Shown: positions 7,362-14,602 of the stretch, piece by piece
Layout: every line of letters begins with the position of its first letter
Position numbering within the stretch: position 1 is the first letter of the stretch
NCBI RefSeq assembly: GCF_950101795.1
Contig: NZ_CATNLZ010000032.1
Coordinates: 310,001-374,000 of the forward strand
DNA length: 64,000 nt
Direction: 5' to 3'
Source: Nocardioides sp. T2.26MG-1
GTDB taxonomy: Bacteria > Actinomycetota > Actinomycetes > Propionibacteriales > Nocardioidaceae
Translations under genes and position numbers: made by a program
The notes under the pieces: generated by a model
Told to the model about the DNA's origin: nothing
The model's database searches: none
Seen by the model: the letters and a program-made list of their open reading frames with translations, nothing else

Positions 7362-8981
7362 ATGCGCGACTCGGCACCCACGGACGACATGCGACTCGGG
7401 ACCCACAACGGCCACCTCATGGTGGCCGCGCTGAAGCGGCACCGCAGCCAGCCGGTGATGCACCTGGGGGAGACCACCTTGACCGGCGGCGAGACCGCCG
7501 AGCGGATCAGCCAGTACGTCCAGGCGTTCGAGGCGCTCGGCGCCGGCCGGGGCACGGCGGGGGCGCTGCTCGCGCTCAACCGCCCCGAGGTGCTGTTCAT
7601 CCTCGGCGCCGGGCAGACCCAGGGCTACCGGCGTACGTCGCTGCACCCGCTCGGCTCGCTCGAGGACCACGCGTACGTCATCAACGACGCCGAGATCACC
7701 ACGATCACCATCGACCCGGTGCCGATGTTCGTCGAGCGGGTGATCGGTCTGCTCGAGCGCTGCCCCAAGCTCGAGAAGGTCCTCACGATCGGACCGGTGC
7801 CCGACGAGCTGAGCCACGTCGGGTTCGACCTCACCGCGGCGGCCGCGTCGTTCGACCCCCTGCCGCTCGAGGCGGTGACCCTCCAGCCGGACCACATCGT
7901 GTCGATCACCTACACCGGCGGCACCACCGGCAAGCCCAAGGGCGTGATCGGGACCTCGCGCCAGATGCACACGATGACGCAGATCCAGATGGCCGAGTGG
8001 GAGTGGCCCGAGGCGCCGCGCTTCCTCATGTGCACGCCGCTCTCGCACGCGGGCGCGGCCTTCTTCGTGCCGACGGTGCTGAAGGGCGGCTGTCTCTACG
8101 TGCTGGCCAAGTTCGACCCGGCCGAGGTGCTGCGCACCATCGAGGAGCAGCGCATCACCGCCACGATGCTGGTGCCCTCGATGCTCTACGCGCTGATGGA
8201 CCACCCGGACTCCCAGACCCGTGACCTGTCCTCGCTGGAGACCGTCTACTACGGCGCCTCCGCGATCAACCCGGTGCGGCTGAAGGAGGCGATCGACCGG
8301 TTCGGCCCGATCTTCGCGCAGTACTACGGCCAGTCCGAGGCGCCGATGGCGATCACCTACCTCGCCAAGGAGGACCACGTGACCGGCGACGAGCGCCGGC
8401 TCGCGTCCTGCGGCCGCCCGTCGGCGTTCATCCGGGCCGCGCTCCTCGGAGAGGACGGCAGGCCGGTGCCTGCCGGCGAGCCCGGCGAGATCTGCGTGGC
8501 CGGGCCGCTCCTGGCCGGGGGCTACTGGAACCTCCCCGACGAGACAGCCGAGACCTTCCGCGACGGGTGGATGCACACCGGCGACGTGGCCCGCGAGGAC
8601 GACGACGGCTTCTGGTACATCGTCGACCGCACCAAGGACATGATCGTCACCGGCGGCTTCAACGTGTTCCCGCGCGAGGTCGAGGACGTCGTCGCCGCAC
8701 ACCCGGCCGTGGCCCAGGTCGGCGTGATCGGCACCCCGCACGAGAAGTTCGGCGAGGCCGTCACGGCGATCGTGGTGCTCCGCTCCGAGGCGCCGCGCGA
8801 CGACGAGGCCATCGCCCGGATGACCGCAGAGATCCAGGAGATGGTCAAGGACCGCAAGGGCTCGGTGCACGCGCCCAAGCAGGTGATCGTGGCCGAGTCG
8901 CTGCCGCTCACCGCGCTGGGGAAGCCCGACAAGAAGGCCCTGCGTGCGCAGTACTGGACCGGCGACCGCGCGGTCGGCTAG
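7362..8981 (+). CDS. fadD8: Acyl-CoA synthetase (FadD8-like)
   Basis: This 539-residue AMP-forming ligase activates carboxylic acids to CoA thioesters. The ATP loop YTGGTTGKPKG is near residue 185, the YYGQSEAPM motif near 325, GWMHTGDVAREDDDGFW near 403 and DRTKDMIVTGGFNVFPREVE near 425; the C-terminal SLPLTALGKPDKK holds the catalytic lysine region. The N-terminus (LGTHNGHLMVAALKRHRSQP) recalls mycobacterial FadD8, a reported KstR target, which fits the operator just upstream. The ATG at 7362 is chosen because a -10 box lies seven bases upstream; an in-frame ATG at 7392 is possible. Its stop shares a CTAG with the stop of the convergent xylanase gene. Confidence 0.85.
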   Translation: MRDSAPTDDMRLGTHNGHLMVAALKRHRSQPVMHLGETTLTGGETAERISQYVQAFEALGAGRGTAGALLALNRPEVLFILGAGQTQGYRRTSLHPLGSLEDHAYVINDAEITTITIDPVPMFVERVIGLLERCPKLEKVLTIGPVPDELSHVGFDLTAAAASFDPLPLEAVTLQPDHIVSITYTGGTTGKPKGVIGTSRQMHTMTQIQMAEWEWPEAPRFLMCTPLSHAGAAFFVPTVLKGGCLYVLAKFDPAEVLRTIEEQRITATMLVPSMLYALMDHPDSQTRDLSSLETVYYGASAINPVRLKEAIDRFGPIFAQYYGQSEAPMAITYLAKEDHVTGDERRLASCGRPSAFIRAALLGEDGRPVPAGEPGEICVAGPLLAGGYWNLPDETAETFRDGWMHTGDVAREDDDGFWYIVDRTKDMIVTGGFNVFPREVEDVVAAHPAVAQVGVIGTPHEKFGEAVTAIVVLRSEAPRDDEAIARMTAEIQEMVKDRKGSVHAPKQVIVAESLPLTALGKPDKKALRAQYWTGDRAVG

Positions 8982-10297
8982 CGCCGGCCGAGGGTCACCT
9001 CGAGCTCGGGGGCGCCCGCGGCGAGGGCGAACGTGGCAATCGCCCCGCCGCATTCCAGGGCGTAGTCGCCCGGCCAGCCCTCCACCTGGAGCCGACCCTC
9101 GTGGTCCGTGCGCATCGTGGTGGGGGAGAGCCACCACTCCTCCTTGACCAGCCGCCGGAGGGCGTCGTACGCCGGCTTGGGCGTGCCGTCGGGACGGACC
9201 AGCCCGGCGGGGGCCCCGAGCCAGGCGCCGCGGTCGGTGATGCCCCAGTAGTTCACGGCCTCGACCGAGGGGTGCGAGAGCAGTGTGCGGTAGTGGCGGA
9301 CCAGCTCGTCGGCCTGGCGCGCCTCGCCCTCGGGCGTCGACGGCCAGCTGGCCGGCTGGTAGTCGTTGAGGTCCTCGATGTCGGCGGGCATCAGATCGCC
9401 GGACAGCAGCGTGGTCTCCGTCATCTGCAGCGGCAGGCCGAACCGGGCGAACCGCTCGAGAGTGGCGAGCGTGCGCTCCTCGCCCCAGTAGCCCTGGTGC
9501 ATGTGGCTCTGGAGCCCGATCGCGTCGACCCGGATACCGGCCTCGAGAACGCCCTCGATGAGGCACTCGTAGGCCGTCGACATGTCGAAGTCGTTGAGCA
9601 CCAGGCGCACGCCGGCTCCCGCCTGGTCGCTGGCGGCGCGGGCCTCGTCGAAGGCGAGCCGGATCGTCGGGATCCGCCCGATCCGGCGGCAGAGCCGGGT
9701 GATCGCGTTCTGCTCGGCCTCGTTGTCGAAGACCGGCATGATCACCACCTCGTTGATCGCGTCCCACGTGTCGATCAGGCCGGCGAACGCCGTCACCTCG
9801 CGTCGGACGCGAGCACGGACGACGTCCTCCGCCTCCGGGTCGGGACGCCCGCGCAGCCAGTCGGGCGCCAGGGTGTGCCACACGAGCGGGTGGCCCTTGA
9901 GGGAGACTCCGCGGTCGCGGAACCAGCGCGCAGCGGCGAGCATCCGCTCGGTGTCGGGACGGCCCTCGGTGGGCTCGAAGCCGGCCCAGTAGAACGGCAG
10001 GGTGGCGGTGTTGAAGACGTCGAGCCAGAGCCCGACGAGCCGCTGGGCGGACTCGCGGTCGGCTCCGCCGAACACGTGGGGCCCGTCCGCCTCGATCCCC
10101 ACCTCGCCGGCCGCGAGGTCGACGAAGTCGAAGCCGATGTTGCCGAACGCGAACGCGTGGCGCACCTGCCGGACGGTCACCTCGGTGTCCGGGCGGGGTG
10201 CGCCGTCGGCGGTGCGCACGGTCACGGCCGAGCGGTGGGAACGGTGGGAGAGAGAGAGGGTGATCACGTCGAAATCGTTATCGATAACGATTGACAT
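8978..10297 (-). CDS. Endo-1,4-beta-xylanase, GH10
   Basis: The 439-residue glycoside hydrolase family 10 enzyme cleaves the xylan backbone. Marks are KGHPLVWHTLAPDW (about 134-147), the acid/base Glu183 in WDAINEV, LNDFDMS (235-240), HMHQGYW and the nucleophile Glu294 in QMTETTLL. No signal peptide is seen, so it probably acts inside the cell on imported xylo-oligosaccharides delivered by the divergent ABC transporter. The ATG at 10297 puts codons 2-8 inside a 20-bp LacI-type palindrome. A GTG at 10267 (429 residues) would place that operator upstream of the gene and is a credible alternative start. Confidence 0.87.
   Translation of the reverse strand: MSIVIDNDFDVITLSLSHRSHRSAVTVRTADGAPRPDTEVTVRQVRHAFAFGNIGFDFVDLAAGEVGIEADGPHVFGGADRESAQRLVGLWLDVFNTATLPFYWAGFEPTEGRPDTERMLAAARWFRDRGVSLKGHPLVWHTLAPDWLRGRPDPEAEDVVRARVRREVTAFAGLIDTWDAINEVVIMPVFDNEAEQNAITRLCRRIGRIPTIRLAFDEARAASDQAGAGVRLVLNDFDMSTAYECLIEGVLEAGIRVDAIGLQSHMHQGYWGEERTLATLERFARFGLPLQMTETTLLSGDLMPADIEDLNDYQPASWPSTPEGEARQADELVRHYRTLLSHPSVEAVNYWGITDRGAWLGAPAGLVRPDGTPKPAYDALRRLVKEEWWLSPTTMRTDHEGRLQVEGWPGDYALECGGAIATFALAAGAPELEVTLGRR
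10273..10292. promoter_or_regulatory. LacI-family operator in the xylanase/ABC transporter divergent region
   Basis: AATCGTTATCGATAACGATT is a perfect 20-bp palindrome with a central CG step, the usual form of LacI-family operators. It lies between the GH10 gene and the sugar ABC operon that includes the LacI regulator at 13538-14602, so autoregulation and co-repression of both arms by that protein is the simplest reading. Confidence 0.75.
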
Positions 10298-10310
10298 GCG
10301 CAAGAGGTCA

Positions 10311-10349
10311 GTGGGACGTTTCCTCTGTGTGACGGACGTCCCACAGAGG
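10311..10349 (+). promoter_or_regulatory. Two mutually exclusive stem-loops in the ABC operon leader
   Basis: GTGGGACGT (10311-10319) pairs with ACGTCCCAC (10336-10344), and CCTCTGTG (10322-10329) pairs with CACAGAGG (10342-10349). The stems share bases and cannot form together. They lie 26-64 nt upstream of the solute-binding protein start. They could be operator half-sites or a regulatory RNA; the sequence does not decide. Confidence 0.35.
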
Positions 10350-10374
10350 TCGTGGGCAAATGGAAGGGTTCCCA

Positions 10375-11673
10375 ATGAGGCGGAAGACTCGAAGCGCGGC
10401 AGTAGCTGCGCTCTGTGCCGGCGCGTTGATGTTTGCGTCGGCGTGTGGCAGCGACAGCGACGGAGACTCGTCGAGCAAGGGTGGCGACACCACGATCACG
10501 TGGTGGCACAACTCGAACAACGAGCCCGGCAAGGGCTACTACGAGCAGGTGGCCAAGGACTTCGAGGCCGACCATCCCGGGGTCAAGGTCGAGATCAGCG
10601 CGATGGCGCACGAGGACATGGTCGACAAGCTGGCCGCCGCCTTCCAGAGCGGTGACCTGCCGGACATCTACATGGAGCGTGGCGGCGGCGAGCTCGCCGA
10701 CCACGTCGAGGCCGGACTGGTCCGCGACATCTCGGACGACGCCGCTGACGAGATCGGCAAGATCGGCGGCTCCGTCGCCGGCTGGCAGAACGACGGCAAG
10801 ACCTACGCACTCCCGTTCTCGATGGGCGTCGTGGGCTTCTGGTACAACACCGACCTGTTCGAGAAGGCCGGGATCACCGCGCCTCCGACCACGATGACCG
10901 AGCTCTACGACGTGATCGGCAAGCTCAAGGCCGCCGACATCACCCCGATCTCGGTGGGCGCCGGCGACAAGTGGCCGGCCGCGCACTACTGGTACTACAC
11001 CGCGCTGCGCTCCTGCTCCGAGGACGTTCTGAAGGGCGCCGTGACCAGCCTCGACTTCAGCGACCCGTGCTTCGTCAAGGCCGGCGAGGTCGTCGAGGAC
11101 CTGCTCAAGACCGAGCCGTTCAACCCCGGCTTCCTCAGCACCCCGGCCCAGGAGGGCGCGACCTCCGCGTCCGGTCTGCTCGCCACCGGCAAGGTCGCCA
11201 TGGAGATGCAGGGTCACTGGGAGCCCGGCGTCATGCAGGGCCTGACCGACGACGGCAAGGGCCTGGGCGACAAGACCGCCTGGTTCCCCTTCCCGGCCGT
11301 CGAAGGTGGTGCCGGTGACCCGGCCGCCCAGCTCGGTGGTGGCGACGCGTGGGCCGTCTCCGAGGGTGCGCCCGACGAGGCCGTCGATCTCGTGAAGTAC
11401 CTGCTCTCCGACAAGGTCCAGATCGGCTTCGCCGAGAACGACATGGGTCTGCCGACCAACCCGGCGGCGTCCGGTTCCGTCAAGGACCCGGCCCTGGCCG
11501 GCCTGCTCGAGGTCCGCGACGCGGCTCCGTTCATCCAGCTGTACTTCGACACCGCCTTCGGTCAGTCCGTGGGCGGCGCGATGAACGACGAGATCGCCCT
11601 GCTGTTCGCCGGCAAGGCTTCCCCGCAGGACGTCGTGGACGCCACCCAGACGGCTGCGGCCGACGAGGGATGA
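10375..11673 (+). CDS. Extracellular sugar-binding lipoprotein of ABC transporter
   Basis: The 432-residue family 1 solute-binding protein has a lipoprotein signal of 24 residues ending in the lipobox FASAC, followed by an acidic Ser-rich linker. The mature part has WWHNSNNEPGKGYYEQVAKDFE and NDGKTYALPFSMGVVGFWYNTDLFEKAG, typical of carbohydrate-binding (CUT1) components. It would sit on the outer face of the membrane and hand oligosaccharides to the two permeases. A GGAAGG ribosome site at 10362-10367 supports the ATG at 10375. Neighbouring xylan enzymes imply xylo-oligosaccharides as ligands. No ATPase gene is present, so a shared MsiK-type ATPase elsewhere is likely. Confidence 0.9.
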   Translation: MRRKTRSAAVAALCAGALMFASACGSDSDGDSSSKGGDTTITWWHNSNNEPGKGYYEQVAKDFEADHPGVKVEISAMAHEDMVDKLAAAFQSGDLPDIYMERGGGELADHVEAGLVRDISDDAADEIGKIGGSVAGWQNDGKTYALPFSMGVVGFWYNTDLFEKAGITAPPTTMTELYDVIGKLKAADITPISVGAGDKWPAAHYWYYTALRSCSEDVLKGAVTSLDFSDPCFVKAGEVVEDLLKTEPFNPGFLSTPAQEGATSASGLLATGKVAMEMQGHWEPGVMQGLTDDGKGLGDKTAWFPFPAVEGGAGDPAAQLGGGDAWAVSEGAPDEAVDLVKYLLSDKVQIGFAENDMGLPTNPAASGSVKDPALAGLLEVRDAAPFIQLYFDTAFGQSVGGAMNDEIALLFAGKASPQDVVDATQTAAADEG

Positions 11674-11680
11674 TCTGACG

Positions 11681-12658
11681 ATGTCTAACGAGGGCGCCGC
11701 CGCCACCGCGGCACCCGCGCATGCGGAGGTCACCCGGCGCGTGAAGACGCGCCGGGTGACCCCCCGGCAGGACGGTCCCTGGCGTCAGCGCCTCGAGATC
11801 ACGCTGTTCGTGACTCCGGCGCTGACCCTGATGGCGTTGTTCGTCGTCTGGCCGATCGCCTCCGCGGTGCGGATGTCGTTCTACCGCTGGAAGGGCTTCG
11901 GCCCGATGGACGACTTCGTAGGTTGGCGCAACTACGACCGCGTCCTCCACGACCAGGTCTTCACCGACGCGATCGTGCACAACTTCACGATCGTCATCCT
12001 GTCCATCCTCGTCCAGCTGCCACTCGGGCTTGCGGTGGCGCTCCTGCTCAACCGCAAGATCCGGTTCCGTGGTGTGCTGCGCACGGTCGTCTTCGTGCCC
12101 TACGTCCTGGCCGAGGTGATCGCAGGTGTGGTCTGGTTCCAGCTGCTCCAGCCGGAGTCCGGTGTCGTCGACGGTCTCATCTCGGGGATCGGCCTGACAC
12201 CGCCCGAGCAGGGCTTCCTGGGCACCCCGAACCTGGCGCTGGGGACCGTGTTCGTGGTCCTCACGTGGAAGTACCTCGGCCTCGCGATCCTGCTGTTCAT
12301 GGCGGGGCTGCAGAGTGTCCCCGAGGAGCTCTACGAGGCGTCCCAGCTCGACGGCGCCAGCTGGTGGCAGACCCAGCGACGGATCGCGATCCCGCTGCTC
12401 GGCCCCACGATCCGGACCTGGGCGTTCTTGTCGATGATCGGCTCGATCCAGCTCTTCGACATGGTCTGGATCCTCACTGGCGGCGGCCCCGCGAACGCCA
12501 CGACGACGATGGCGACCTACCTGATCAACCAAGGCACCGGGCGCTACAACTACGGCATCGCCGGCGCGGCGTCGGTGGTGCTGTTCGTCATCGGCTTCGT
12601 GATGGCGCTGGCCTACCAGACGTTCGTGCTCCGGCGCGACACCCAGACCGAAGGGTGA
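11681..12658 (+). CDS. Sugar ABC transporter permease, MalF/UgpA type
   Basis: The 325-residue membrane protein has a roughly 40-residue cytosolic N-terminus and about six membrane segments, the first being LFVTPALTLMALFVVWPIAS. The EAA loop that contacts the ATPase reads EELYEASQLDGASWWQTQRRIAIPLL, split here for length by the Gly of LDGAS. It forms a heterodimeric CUT1 channel with the next gene product. It starts 7 bases after the binding-protein stop and is part of the same operon. Confidence 0.9.
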   Translation: MSNEGAAATAAPAHAEVTRRVKTRRVTPRQDGPWRQRLEITLFVTPALTLMALFVVWPIASAVRMSFYRWKGFGPMDDFVGWRNYDRVLHDQVFTDAIVHNFTIVILSILVQLPLGLAVALLLNRKIRFRGVLRTVVFVPYVLAEVIAGVVWFQLLQPESGVVDGLISGIGLTPPEQGFLGTPNLALGTVFVVLTWKYLGLAILLFMAGLQSVPEELYEASQLDGASWWQTQRRIAIPLLGPTIRTWAFLSMIGSIQLFDMVWILTGGGPANATTTMATYLINQGTGRYNYGIAGAASVVLFVIGFVMALAYQTFVLRRDTQTEG

Positions 12659-12668
12659 GGTGAACGAC

Positions 12669-13508
12669 ATGGCATCGCGGCGCAAGAAGGAGTTCGGGGG
12701 CGGCAGTCCTCTGGTCTACTTCCTCGCACTCGCTGCGGTCGCGCTGACCGTAGGTCCCGTGCTCTACGGCGCGCTCGGCGGGTTCCGCAGCAACGAGCAG
12801 CTGGCTCGCGACCCCGCCGGCCTGCCCGACCCCTGGGTGTTCAAGAACTACTCGAACGTCATCAGCAACCCCGACTTCTGGCACTACGCGGTGAACTCGA
12901 CGGTGATCGCGCTGATCACGACCGTGGTCGCGGTGCTGTTCGGCGTGATGGCGGCGTACCCGCTCGCGCGCTACCAGTTCAAGTTCCGTGAGTCGCTCTT
13001 CATGGTGTTCGTCCTCGGCCTGCTCTTCCCGGCCGCCGTGGCGATCATCCCGCTGTTCATCCTGGTCACGCGTGACCTGTCGATGGGCAACACCTGGTGG
13101 GGGGTCGCGCTGCCCCAGGCGGCGTTCGCGCTGCCCATCACCGTGGTGATCCTGCGGCCGTTCCTGATGGCGATCCCCAAGGAGCTGGAGGAGGCCGCGC
13201 TGATCGACGGCGCCTCCCGGATAGGGATCTTCCGCTGGCTGGCGCTCCCGCTCTCGGTGCCGGGCCTGATCACCACCGGCGTGCTGGCGTTCGTGGGCTC
13301 GTGGAACGCCTACCTGCTTCCGTTGCTGCTGCTGCAGGACGACATGCGTACGCTTCCGCTGGGCGTCGCGGACTACTCGACCGAGCACTCGGCCGATACC
13401 GCCGGCGTACTCGCCTTCACGACGCTTGCGATGATCCCGGCCCTCCTGCTGTTCCTGACGATGCAGCGTCGCATCGTCGGCGGTCTGCAGGGTGCGGTCA
13501 AGGGCTGA
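12669..13508 (+). CDS. Sugar ABC transporter permease, MalG/UgpE type
   Basis: This 279-residue permease is the partner of the preceding one. Six membrane segments are visible, starting at PLVYFLALAAVALTVGPVLYG. Its EAA loop is ELEEAALIDGASRIGIF, and the C-terminus VGGLQGAVKG is typical of MalG-type subunits. The ATG at 12669 has a GAGG ribosome site eight bases upstream; a GTG at 12660 just after the previous stop would add three residues. Function is uptake of oligosaccharides, probably from xylan, judged by the neighbours. Confidence 0.9.
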   Translation: MASRRKKEFGGGSPLVYFLALAAVALTVGPVLYGALGGFRSNEQLARDPAGLPDPWVFKNYSNVISNPDFWHYAVNSTVIALITTVVAVLFGVMAAYPLARYQFKFRESLFMVFVLGLLFPAAVAIIPLFILVTRDLSMGNTWWGVALPQAAFALPITVVILRPFLMAIPKELEEAALIDGASRIGIFRWLALPLSVPGLITTGVLAFVGSWNAYLLPLLLLQDDMRTLPLGVADYSTEHSADTAGVLAFTTLAMIPALLLFLTMQRRIVGGLQGAVKG

Positions 13509-13537
13509 GCCCGGGGAACATGGGAGAGGACGTCAAG

Positions 13538-14602
13538 GTGGACACCAGCACGCGGGACCGCGACGGCGAGAGGCGATTCCGCCCGGCGTCCGGCAACGGG
13601 CGCGTGACGATGCAGCAGGTGGCGGCCGAGGCCGGCGTCTCGGTGTCGACGGTCTCCAAGGTCATCAACGGCCGGTACGGCGTCGCGAGCGAGACGTTCG
13701 AGCACGTCACGGAGATCGTCAACCGCCTCGGCTACGAGGCGAGCCTCGTGGCACGGAGCCTGCGCAACAGCCGGACCAACGTCATCGGCGTGCTGGTCGC
13801 GGACTTCGAGCCGTTCAGCGTCGAGGTGCTCAAGGGGGCCGCGGACGCGATCCGCGGCACCGGGTTCGAGCTCGTCGCCTACTCCGCAGGCGGCCGGGTC
13901 GACGAGCACGTCGGCTGGGAGCGGCGCTACCTCTCCCGGCTCATGGGCACGCTGGTCGACGGCGCCGTGCTCGTCACCCCCACGGTGACCGACGTCCGGG
14001 GTGACGGGCCGGTGGTCGCGGTCGACCCGCACACCGGGCGGACCAGCCTCCCGACGGTGACGGCGGACAACCTCCAGGGCGCCCGGATCGCGGTCGACCA
14101 CCTCCTCGAGCTGGGTCACCGCCGCATCGGCATGGTGACGGGCCGGCCCGACCTGATCTCCGCGCGGCTGCGTGAGCGCGGCTACCGCGAAGCGCACGCC
14201 GCCGCCGGCGTACCCGTCGACGAGAGTCTGCTGCGTCTCGGCGCCTTCGAGCACGACCAGGGCCGTGACGCCGCTCGCGAGCTGCTCCTGATGCCCGAGC
14301 GTCCGACGGCGGTGTTCGCCGCCAACGACCGGACGGCCCTCGCGACGTTGGAGGTGGCGGAGGAGCTCGGCATCGCCGTCCCGGGCGAGCTGTCCGTGGT
14401 GGGCTTCGACAACATTCCCGAGTCCGCGCTGGCGACCCCCGCGCTGACCACCGTGCAGCAGCCGATCCGGCAGATGGGGTACGACGCGATGACCATGCTG
14501 GTGGCCCTCATCGAGGGCAACGAGCCACCCGACATCCACATCGAGCTCGAGACGACGCTCGTCCGGCGCGGGTCGACTGCAGCGCCCGGAGGTCCGTCAT
14601 GA
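13538..14602 (+). CDS. LacI-family transcriptional regulator of the xylan cluster
   Basis: The 354-residue regulator has an N-terminal helix-turn-helix (MQQVAAEAGVSVSTVSKVIN, then the hinge ARSLRNSRTN) and a periplasmic-binding-protein-like sugar domain with GVLVADF, DHLLELGHRRIGMVTG and AANDRTALATLEVAEELG. It presumably represses the divergent xylanase and ABC operon through the 20-bp palindrome at 10273-10292 until a xylo-oligosaccharide binds. The GTG at 13538 has a strong GGGAGAGGA ribosome site; an ATG at 13520 would add six residues but has poor spacing. Its stop overlaps the next ATG (ATGA). Confidence 0.88.
   Translation: MDTSTRDRDGERRFRPASGNGRVTMQQVAAEAGVSVSTVSKVINGRYGVASETFEHVTEIVNRLGYEASLVARSLRNSRTNVIGVLVADFEPFSVEVLKGAADAIRGTGFELVAYSAGGRVDEHVGWERRYLSRLMGTLVDGAVLVTPTVTDVRGDGPVVAVDPHTGRTSLPTVTADNLQGARIAVDHLLELGHRRIGMVTGRPDLISARLRERGYREAHAAAGVPVDESLLRLGAFEHDQGRDAARELLLMPERPTAVFAANDRTALATLEVAEELGIAVPGELSVVGFDNIPESALATPALTTVQQPIRQMGYDAMTMLVALIEGNEPPDIHIELETTLVRRGSTAAPGGPS

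Noticed and set aside
5613..9881. A 1422-codon open frame on the minus strand across several genes
   Set aside because: It is antisense to the F420 oxidoreductase and fadD8, its translation is low-complexity Arg/Gly/Asp-rich, and clear family proteins occupy other frames. Such frames are expected at this GC content.
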